Positions 1-5,860 of a DNA stretch of 33,227 nucleotides are shown piece after piece. Origin of the DNA: Flavobacteriales bacterium (lineage in GTDB: Bacteria; Bacteroidota; Bacteroidia; Flavobacteriales_D; Crocinitomicaceae); contig RFPM01000010.1 in assembly GCA_009926125.1 (NCBI GenBank), positions 1-33,227 of the forward strand, read 5' to 3'. Each line of letters begins with the position of its first letter. Position 1 is the first letter of the stretch. Under the pieces are notes generated by a model. The model searched no databases. It worked only from the letters and a program-made list of their open reading frames with translations, and was not told the origin of the DNA. The position numbers and the translations under genes are program-made.

Positions 1-822
1 AATTTACGTATTGCAAAATGGGCTAAAAGTCAAAACATCCCTGTCTATTATTACATTTCTCCACAGATTTGGGCTTGGAAAGAATCTCGAATTCACTTGA
101 TTAAAAAAACAGTTGAAAGGATGTATTGCATTTTACCTTTTGAAAAAGATTTTTACATGAAGCATTCGCTAAATGTATCGTATCTGGGACATCCACTGTT
201 AGATGAAGTAAATAAATTCAAAATCCTCAATTACAATAGTTTAGAATTAGAAAATAAAAGACCTATACTTGCTATTTTACCTGGAAGTAGAAAACAAGAA
301 ATAGAACGGAAATTACCACTTATGATAGCGGCAAGTTCTCAATTTCCTGAATATACAGTAATTGTAGCCTGTGCACCAAACCTTGATTTAGCATATTATG
401 AAAAGTTTAAAACTCAAGAGGTTTTATTTGTCAAAAATCAAACGTATAACTTACTTCAAAATGCAGAATTAGCGATTGTTACTTCTGGAACTGCTACGCT
501 TGAAGCAGCTCTTTTTAAAGTCCCACAAGTTGTTTGCTATAAGAGTTCTTTTATCTCCTTTTGGATAGCTAAAAAATTAATAAAGATTAAATTTATTTCT
601 TTGGTGAACTTAATTGCAAACAAAGAAATTGTCAGAGAACTTATTCAACGAGATTGTTCTTCAAGTAACATTGCTGGAGAATTAATAAAAATAAAAAAAG
701 GTGAAAAAAAAGCTATTCAAATGAATAAAGATTACAACGATTTAGTTGAACTATTAGGAAATGAAGGAGCAAGTTCAAGAGTTGCTGAGGACATGCTAAA
801 GAATTTATATTTAGCAAAATGA
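1..822 (+). CDS. lpxB: Lipid-A-disaccharide synthase, 3' part (5' end outside window)
   Basis: LpxB is the glycosyltransferase (GT19) that joins UDP-2,3-diacylglucosamine to lipid X, giving the lipid A disaccharide at the inner membrane. The track starts at an internal codon (97), but the same frame is open from base 1 and reads NLRIAKWAKSQNIPVYYYISPQIWAWKESR, the conserved LpxB stretch YYISPQxWAW; the gene therefore enters from outside and lacks roughly its first 100 codons. Further on are LGHPLLDE, LPGSRKQEIERKLPLM (the nucleotide-sugar binding loop) and SGTATLEAALFKVPQVVCYK, all typical of the family. Its stop overlaps the start of the SpoIID-like gene (ATGA), so the two are probably translationally coupled. 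The family call is secure; only the N-terminus is unseen. Confidence 0.95.
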   Translation, partial: NLRIAKWAKSQNIPVYYYISPQIWAWKESRIHLIKKTVERMYCILPFEKDFYMKHSLNVSYLGHPLLDEVNKFKILNYNSLELENKRPILAILPGSRKQEIERKLPLMIAASSQFPEYTVIVACAPNLDLAYYEKFKTQEVLFVKNQTYNLLQNAELAIVTSGTATLEAALFKVPQVVCYKSSFISFWIAKKLIKIKFISLVNLIANKEIVRELIQRDCSSSNIAGELIKIKKGEKKAIQMNKDYNDLVELLGNEGASSRVAEDMLKNLYLAK

Positions 823-1970
823 AATTTTTTATCGCTTTTTGTTTTGCGTTTTGCGTTTTAGCTGCAAATTGCCAGACGATACGTGTTGGTTTATACACTG
901 AAAAGTCTCTTGAATCAATAGAATTATCTGGTTTTTCAGGTCAGTACTTATTAATTTCAGATTCTATAGTTAAAGAAATATCGCCTAAAGATATTCTTGA
1001 TGTAAAGATAATTGAAGGCAATCAAATGTCGCTTTTCTTGAATCAAAAATTTTATTCTTCACCATCTAAAATTTCATTGATACAACTACAGTGTATAAAT
1101 ACTTTGCTTATCCAGTCATCAAGTTCAAACTTAAAAAAAATAAGTTTTGAAGGGGATTTTGAAATCTCTTTAGTGGAAAAGCGCTTAAACATTATAAATT
1201 CACTGGATATCGAAGATTACATCAAAAGTGTAGTAGTTTCTGAATCCGGAATAAATTTGGATTTAGAGTATTATAAAGTTCAAGCTGTAATTAGTAGAAC
1301 CTATGCCATGAAATATTGGCAGAGACATGAGAATCAATCATTTAACATGTGTAATACTACGCATTGTCAAGTTTACGGACTTCGAAATAATACAAATCTG
1401 TTAATTGATTCAGCAGTTAAATCAACTAGGTCTTTAGTTATGAAATATAAAGATGACAGCTATTATCCAACTTTTTTTCATGCAAATTGCGGCGGACAAA
1501 CAAGTGAAACAGATTATATATGGAATGAGAAAATGGCTTGTTTTAAAAGTTTTCAAGATACATTTTGCAGAAAAACAAAGCAGGCAAACTGGGAAAAAGA
1601 AATCCCCTTGGAAAAATGGTCAAAATTTTTAACCGAAAAATATAATTTTCCTATTAATGATGAAAGTTCCATAGTTTTGATGTCAAATTTTATTCAAGAA
1701 AAAAGAATGGCTTTTTTTATTCATCCTCGTTATGGAATACCATTGAGAGATTTACGTGATGAATTTGATTTAAAATCTACTTTTTTTAACTGTCAAGTCA
1801 AAGATAATATTGTTTATTTGAAAGGAAAAGGAAATGGGCATGGTGTAGGATTATGTCAAGAAGGAGCAATTATTATGGCAAGTAAAGGGTATGATTTTAA
1901 GCAAATTTTAGCTTATTATTACACTGATATGTATTTGGATAAAATTGTAAAACTTAGACTAAATAGGTAG
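819..1970 (+). CDS. SpoIID/LytB domain-containing exported protein
   Basis: The first 18 or so residues (MKFFIAFCFAFCVLAANC) form a signal peptide, so the protein is exported to the periplasm, perhaps as a lipoprotein. The C-terminal two thirds carry the SpoIID/LytB domain: VVSESGINLDLEYYKVQAVISRTYAM (catalytic-Glu segment), CNTTHCQVYG (the Cys/His cluster that binds zinc in SpoIID of Firmicutes), FFHANCGGQT, and GHGVGLCQEGA, the variant of GHGVGMSQxGA near the C-terminus. In spore formers SpoIID is a lytic transglycosylase acting on peptidoglycan lacking stem peptides; Bacteroidota do not sporulate, so here the role is presumably cell-wall remodelling (inference). It overlaps lpxB by 4 bp. 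The 383-aa length suits the family. Fourteen bases after its stop the convergent GDPD-like gene ends. Confidence 0.88.
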   Translation: MKFFIAFCFAFCVLAANCQTIRVGLYTEKSLESIELSGFSGQYLLISDSIVKEISPKDILDVKIIEGNQMSLFLNQKFYSSPSKISLIQLQCINTLLIQSSSSNLKKISFEGDFEISLVEKRLNIINSLDIEDYIKSVVVSESGINLDLEYYKVQAVISRTYAMKYWQRHENQSFNMCNTTHCQVYGLRNNTNLLIDSAVKSTRSLVMKYKDDSYYPTFFHANCGGQTSETDYIWNEKMACFKSFQDTFCRKTKQANWEKEIPLEKWSKFLTEKYNFPINDESSIVLMSNFIQEKRMAFFIHPRYGIPLRDLRDEFDLKSTFFNCQVKDNIVYLKGKGNGHGVGLCQEGAIIMASKGYDFKQILAYYYTDMYLDKIVKLRLNR

Positions 1971-1984
1971 TTTACAGATTAGAA

Positions 1985-2773
1985 TTAATTACTAACAGCA
2001 CTAATCGCTGCTCTTAAATCATCTGAAATAATTCCACTCGGTCTTTTTTGAAGTGCACTTTTTACACCTTTTGGTGAGCGAATTTCAAATAAGTATATTT
2101 TTTTATTTTGTGCTATTATTTCATTTACTTGAGATTTATTTATTACAGCACTTCGTATTATAAACCCTTTTATCATTGGTTCATCAGTAAGAATTATTTT
2201 TGCATTTTGAAAATCATCACTAGCAAAATAAACATTGAATTCATCTATGAAAAAGGGAATCCAACTTGGATCAGAGAGAATTATATTACACTTGTTAGGT
2301 AAATTTATCGCTAATAAGGCAGCTTTGAAATCTTCTGCAGAAACACTGCTTTCTGCGCATTTATTCCATGTTTTAAGATCTAAAAAAAAACTTTTGTCTT
2401 CAAAATTGTGAAAAGGAATTTGACATAACTCTGCGAGTTTTTCTTGCTTTAAACTACTATATCGTAAAGTTTTTAGGTATTCACTTGTATTGCTTGGAAT
2501 ACAATTTATCCCGTTCGTTTCTTCGTTCAATAGTTCATCGTGAAACAACCACAGACGACCATTTAAATCCATTTGAACGTCAATTTCAACTCCATTTGAA
2601 CCAGGAATAGTGAGCGCAAGCTCAATTGCCTCCATTGAATTGTCGTGAAAAATCGAATTAGGCATTTCAAGTCCCATTCCAGCGTGACCAATAACTTGTA
2701 CTTCAGAAAAATCCTCTTTTTTTGAACAAGAAAGCAGCAGTAGAACAAGAAAATAGAGCAATCTAAAAGGCAT
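1985..2773 (-). CDS. Glycerophosphodiester phosphodiesterase-like lipoprotein
   Basis: A lipoprotein signal ends in LLLLSCS (Cys16), so the mature protein should be a membrane-anchored lipoprotein. The GDPD-fold motifs are present in order: VIGHAGMG (His30), NSMEAIELAL, VEIDVQ (Glu63, Asp65) and LWLFHDE (His78). Classical GDPDs begin with HRG and ENT; here HRG is HAG, so the usual active-site Arg is absent, while the acid pair and both His remain. The family normally hydrolyses glycerophosphodiesters to glycerol-3-phosphate and alcohol; with HAG the substrate may differ. The C-terminal half is poorly conserved relative to textbook GDPDs, but GIISDDLRAA fits the end of the barrel. Its start overlaps the end of the upstream beta-barrel gene by 11 bp, so both lie in one operon. 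Fold is fairly sure, activity is not. Confidence 0.75.
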   Translation of the reverse strand: MPFRLLYFLVLLLLSCSKKEDFSEVQVIGHAGMGLEMPNSIFHDNSMEAIELALTIPGSNGVEIDVQMDLNGRLWLFHDELLNEETNGINCIPSNTSEYLKTLRYSSLKQEKLAELCQIPFHNFEDKSFFLDLKTWNKCAESSVSAEDFKAALLAINLPNKCNIILSDPSWIPFFIDEFNVYFASDDFQNAKIILTDEPMIKGFIIRSAVINKSQVNEIIAQNKKIYLFEIRSPKGVKSALQKRPSGIISDDLRAAISAVSN

Positions 2774-3275
2774 AACTCAGTCCGATTTTCAAGTTGAAAT
2801 TAGTACTTCTAATAGAATAACGCTCATTTTTATCAGACTTAAATGTTTCCCAAAATGGTCCAATTCCTGCGGTATGAAAAAATTGTATGCGTTTCCCATA
2901 AAATAAACTATAGCCAAGAAGAAGATCATTGTATAGATGCCAAACTTTTACTTTTTGGTTGCACATGTTGTATTGAATTGATGGTCCAAATTGAAATGTG
3001 TTCTTATCGATTAAACGGAAGACAAAAGAACAGTTAGTTTCTGGAAAAAACTTTTGAGCAGAATACAAGGTTTTAACGGCTGTCTGTAATCCGAAAGAAG
3101 CAGAAAATAGTGGGAAATGATGCGTATATGAAATCCCATGAAAAAGTTCGTAATTTAAATATGAGTAGGAGGTAGTTAGTGATAGAAGATTTAGACTTTT
3201 TTTTGCCTTGGTTTCTAAATTTTGAGAAAATGAATTGAAATAAATAAAAGTAAAAACTAGGATTATAGTCCTCAT
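2763..3275 (-). CDS. Small outer-membrane beta-barrel-like protein (hypothetical)
   Basis: I do not recognise a named family. The N-terminus MRTIILVFTFIYFNSFSQ is a clear signal peptide ending in the FSQ cleavage context common in this phylum. The mature part (about 150 aa) alternates hydrophobic and polar residues with many aromatics, and the chain ends in LKIGLSYAF; a terminal Phe on an amphipathic last strand is the usual BAM-recognised signature of an outer-membrane barrel. At 170 aa it would be a small barrel of about 8 strands (inference). It lies between the Cys-rich mini-ORF upstream (9 bases between stop and start) and the GDPD-like lipoprotein downstream (11-bp overlap), suggesting a three-gene envelope operon. 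Confidence 0.6.
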   Translation of the reverse strand: MRTIILVFTFIYFNSFSQNLETKAKKSLNLLSLTTSYSYLNYELFHGISYTHHFPLFSASFGLQTAVKTLYSAQKFFPETNCSFVFRLIDKNTFQFGPSIQYNMCNQKVKVWHLYNDLLLGYSLFYGKRIQFFHTAGIGPFWETFKSDKNERYSIRSTNFNLKIGLSYAF

Positions 3276-3284
3276 GACAATTTT

Positions 3285-3425
3285 TTAGTCAAATTTCGGA
3301 CAATTTTTGCAAGCATGATTTTTAGTTTTATATTTTTTACAACATTTCTTCTTTTTGGAGCAATCGCATATGCTACAATTAAGTATTAGTTGTCCTTCAG
3401 GAGAATGATTTTGTGCCTCTTTCAT
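3285..3425 (-). CDS. Cysteine-rich 46-aa mini-protein (not in ORF track)
   Basis: Reading the minus strand from ATG at 3425 gives 46 codons ending TAA at 3285-3287. The peptide begins MKEAQNHSPEGQLIL and then has seven cysteines: CSICDC, CC, and CKNC (Cys17, 20, 22, 28, 29, 39, 42), with a lysine-rich middle (SKKKKCCKKYKTKNHA). There is no signal peptide or membrane segment. Paired CxxC/CxC knots in so short a cationic chain suggest a zinc- or iron-binding knuckle, but I recognise no family. A well-formed Bacteroidota promoter lies 19 bases upstream of the start (3445-3472), and the beta-barrel gene starts 9 bases after its stop, so the frame probably heads that operon. Promoter, spacing and cysteine pattern argue for a real gene; coding by chance cannot be excluded without homologues. 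Confidence 0.6.
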   Translation of the reverse strand: MKEAQNHSPEGQLILNCSICDCSKKKKCCKKYKTKNHACKNCPKFD

Positions 3426-3444
3426 TATTTAGAATAATTCTAAA

Positions 3445-3472
3445 CAAAGTTAAAAATTATTTTTGAAGTCAA
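3445..3472 (-). promoter_or_regulatory. Bacteroidota-type promoter for the Cys-rich mini-ORF operon
   Basis: On the minus strand TTG (3472-3470) is followed after 17 bases by TAACTTTG (3452-3445), matching the -33 TTG / -7 TAnnTTTG consensus of the Flavobacterium housekeeping sigma factor, for which spacers of 17-23 are usual. The ATG at 3425 lies 19 bases downstream. Confidence 0.65.
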
Positions 3473-3482
3473 GTAAAATTGT

Positions 3483-3510
3483 AAAAAAAAAATGCCCTGA
3501 AAAGGGCATT
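3483..3510 (-). terminator. Intrinsic terminator of gdhA
   Basis: A perfect 8-bp stem AATGCCCT / AGGGCATT with a 4-base loop (3499-3502) is followed on the minus strand by an uninterrupted U tract (the A run 3483-3492 on the plus strand, part of it pairing in the stem). It begins 26 bases after the gdhA stop. It is the only strong hairpin-plus-U-tract I found in the window. Confidence 0.9.
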
Positions 3511-3535
3511 AATTTATTTAAAGAGTTCTAAGATC

Positions 3536-4891
3536 TTAAACCAAACCTTGATCAATCATAGAATCTGCAACTTTTACAAATCCTGCGATATTTGCACCTT
3601 TTACGTAATCGATAGTTCCATCTGCTTCTTTTCCATATTGAACGCAAGCAGTGTGAATGGAAACCATTATTCCGTGAAGTTTTGAATCAACTTCTTCCGC
3701 TGTCCAAGATAGACGCAATGAATTTTGTGACATCTCTAAACCAGAAGTTGCAACACCTCCAGCATTGGATGCTTTTCCAGGAGCAAATTGAACTTTAGCA
3801 TTTTGAAATGCTGTAATTGCTTCAGGTGTTGAGGGCATATTTGCGCCTTCAGCTACACATTGTACACCATTTGCAATAAGTGCTTTTGCTTCAGCTTCAT
3901 TTAATTCATTTTGAGTTGCACATGGTAAAGCAATATCAACTTTTACTTCCCAAGGTCTTTTTCCAGCTATAAATTTTGCAGATGGATATTTAGTAGCATA
4001 TTCTGAAATTCTACCACGTTTCACATTTTTCAATTCCATTACAAAAGCTAATTTATCAGCCGTAATTCCTTCAGAATCGTAAATGTATCCTTCAGAATCT
4101 GACAATGTAACAACTTTAGCTCCTAATTGCGTTGCTTTTTCAGTTGCGTATTGTGCAACATTTCCTGAACCAGAAACAGCGACAATCTTTCCTTTAAATG
4201 AATCATTTTTTGTTGCTAACATCTCTTTAGCAAAATAAACTGTTCCATATCCTGTTGCTTCTGGGCGAATTAAAGATCCTCCCCAGTTTCTTCCTTTACC
4301 AGTTAAAACTCCAGTAAATTCGTTTCGTATTCTTTTATATTGACCAAACATATAACCAATTTCTCTTCCGCCAACACCAATATCACCTGCTGGAACGTCT
4401 GTATCTGGTCCGATGTGTCTGCATAATTCTGTCATAAAAGATTGACAAAATTTCATTACTTCATTATCAGATTTTCCTTTTGGGTCAAAGTCAGAACCTC
4501 CTTTTCCTCCGCCCATTGGCAAAGTTGTAAGTGAATTCTTAAATGTTTGTTCGAAACCTAAGAATTTTAAAATTGAAAGATTCACAGAAGGGTGGAAGCG
4601 AAGCCCTCCTTTATATGGACCGATAGCAGAATTAAATTCTACTCGATAACCTCTGTTTACTTGAATCTCTCCTTTGTCGTCTAACCAAGGAACTCTAAAC
4701 AAAATAGTTCTTTCGGGTTCAACGATTCTATCAAGAATTTTGAAAGATTTATATTTTGGGTGTTCTTCCATAAACGGAATTACCGCTTCTGCTACTTCTT
4801 GCACAGCTTGAAGAAACTCAGTTTCGTGTGAATTTTTTAATCGAACACTGTTCATAAATTGCTCGATTTCTGTATGATAATTTTTAGACAT
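3536..4891 (-). CDS. gdhA: NADP-specific glutamate dehydrogenase
   Basis: This cytosolic hexameric enzyme aminates 2-oxoglutarate with ammonia to glutamate, normally using NADPH. The 451-aa length is that of the bacterial NADP-type family. Visible motifs are [21 protein letters not shown] (substrate Lys94), [21 protein letters not shown] (catalytic Lys130), [21 protein letters not shown], the nucleotide-binding [13 protein letters not shown], and [12 protein letters not shown] and [21 protein letters not shown] near the C-terminus. No key residue appears missing. The gene stands alone: its own promoter lies at 4921-4949 and a strong terminator at 3483-3510, so it is probably monocistronic and independently regulated. 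The next gene upstream is divergent. Confidence 0.97.
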   Translation of the reverse strand: MSKNYHTEIEQFMNSVRLKNSHETEFLQAVQEVAEAVIPFMEEHPKYKSFKILDRIVEPERTILFRVPWLDDKGEIQVNRGYRVEFNSAIGPYKGGLRFHPSVNLSILKFLGFEQTFKNSLTTLPMGGGKGGSDFDPKGKSDNEVMKFCQSFMTELCRHIGPDTDVPAGDIGVGGREIGYMFGQYKRIRNEFTGVLTGKGRNWGGSLIRPEATGYGTVYFAKEMLATKNDSFKGKIVAVSGSGNVAQYATEKATQLGAKVVTLSDSEGYIYDSEGITADKLAFVMELKNVKRGRISEYATKYPSAKFIAGKRPWEVKVDIALPCATQNELNEAEAKALIANGVQCVAEGANMPSTPEAITAFQNAKVQFAPGKASNAGGVATSGLEMSQNSLRLSWTAEEVDSKLHGIMVSIHTACVQYGKEADGTIDYVKGANIAGFVKVADSMIDQGLV

Positions 4892-4920
4892 ATATATATT
4901 TTTTTTAAAATTAATCGTCG

Positions 4921-4949
4921 CAAATGTAGATAAGATTTTTGATTCTCAA
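4921..4949 (-). promoter_or_regulatory. Bacteroidota-type promoter for gdhA
   Basis: On the minus strand TTG (4949-4947), an 18-base spacer and TACATTTG (4928-4921) match the TTG / TAnnTTTG consensus. The gdhA ATG follows 29 bases downstream after an AT-rich leader (TTTTAAAAAAAATATATAT). Confidence 0.7.
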
Positions 4950-5006
4950 TTCACTAAATTTGAATAATTTATTAGTGTCAAATTTACACTTAGATTGTAC
5001 TTTATT

Positions 5007-5111
5007 TGTATTTACAAGTAAGATTCAAGTAGATCTAATTTTTTAAATCTTTGTTTTAATCAAATTTGACTTAAATTTACAATTAGGCAACCCATTAAAA
5101 AATTGGTCGTT
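5007..5111 (+). repeat. Duplicated leader copy A with ECF-type promoter (upstream of 5137 gene)
   Basis: This stretch aligns with 5723-5828 almost without gaps (one 1-base indel). The strongest blocks are AAGATTCAAGTAGATCTAATTTTTT versus AAGAATGAAGTACATCTAATTTTTT, AAATTTGACTT, and AATTAGGCAACC. It ends in GGCAAC (5086-5091), 16 bases, CGTT (5108-5111), which has the form of an ECF-sigma promoter such as TGAAAC-N16-CGTA of Bacillus SigW. The ATG at 5137 is 25 bases beyond the CGTT. It lies in the 245-base gene-free gap between gdhA and this gene; I see nothing else there besides the gdhA promoter. Confidence 0.7.
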
Positions 5112-5136
5112 ATTCATTAAATTCACCTAAAATAAA

Positions 5137-5670
5137 ATGATAAAAAAATTACTATTAGGAACTCTACTACTATTGAGTACAACTAACATATTCTCACAAA
5201 ACAACACAATTGAAGGCAAATGGAAAATGCTAAACTTCGACAATACGCTGTATATTTTTGAAAATGGTGAACGGTTCACCTATTATTGTATCGCAGGAAA
5301 TTGCGATTCCTTATACAACACCTTTGAGGCTGGAGACGGCAATCATATTCCTGGAACAGAAGATTACTCCGTGTCTAACGATACAATTATTATGGATTAC
5401 CATTTTGGAAATATCTTAGTTAGTCGAATGGTATTTAGTTGTGAAGGAAACATCGCCACATTCGTTGACCAGAATAATTTGAATTACGTTCGTTTAGGAA
5501 CGAATATTAACGATTGTATTTCGGCATCCCTTGCTGAACAAACTCAAAATTCGTCATTAATGAATGGTAAATACTATGACTTATTAGGTAGAGAAATTAA
5601 AGACATAGCAACATACTCAATTAATTCTCTTTACATCAAGAACGGTAGAAAATATATCAAAACTCAGTAA
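5137..5670 (+). CDS. Secreted protein with short T9SS type A-like tail (hypothetical)
   Basis: No named family is recognised for the main body. A signal peptide is obvious (MIKKLLLGTLLLLSTTNIFSQ). The mature N-terminal part, NNTIEGKWKMLNFDNTLYIFENGERFTYYC, resembles lipocalin-like small beta-barrel domains that start with a GxW motif (weak resemblance). The end, MNGKYYDLLGREIKDIATYSINSLYIKNGRKYIKTQ, resembles a shortened T9SS type A sorting tail, in which YDLLGRE and LYI.NG.KYI elements recur, so export by T9SS is plausible. The gene is the first of two secreted-protein genes that share a duplicated leader and an ECF-like promoter, and would therefore be co-regulated with the large cargo gene at 5861. 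Its own 177-aa chain shows no frameshift or break. Confidence 0.65.
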   Translation: MIKKLLLGTLLLLSTTNIFSQNNTIEGKWKMLNFDNTLYIFENGERFTYYCIAGNCDSLYNTFEAGDGNHIPGTEDYSVSNDTIIMDYHFGNILVSRMVFSCEGNIATFVDQNNLNYVRLGTNINDCISASLAEQTQNSSLMNGKYYDLLGREIKDIATYSINSLYIKNGRKYIKTQ

Positions 5671-5722
5671 TAAACTATTGATTAAATTATTAGTTTGAAA
5701 TTTATATTTTGAACCTTGGAAG

Positions 5723-5828
5723 TGAATTTATGTGGAAGAATGAAGTACATCTAATTTTTTATAAATTTATTTTCAGTAAATTTGACTTGTATTTTATAAT
5801 TAGGCAACCTCTAACAAAATATGTCGTT
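5723..5828 (+). repeat. Duplicated leader copy B with ECF-type promoter (upstream of 5861 gene)
   Basis: This is the second copy of the leader at 5007-5111. GGCAAC lies at 5803-5808 and CGTT at 5825-5828, again exactly 16 bases apart, with GTCGTT and AATTAGGCAACC identical in both copies. The ATG at 5861 is 32 bases downstream. The copy fills most of the 190-base gap between the two secreted-protein genes. Confidence 0.7.
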
Positions 5829-5860
5829 TATAAAAAGTTACAAAAAATAAAAATTAGCTT

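Noticed and set aside
4892-5136. tRNA, small RNA or riboswitch in the longest intergenic gap
   Set aside because: The gap is AT-rich with no cloverleaf or stable stems; only the gdhA promoter and leader copy A are supported there.
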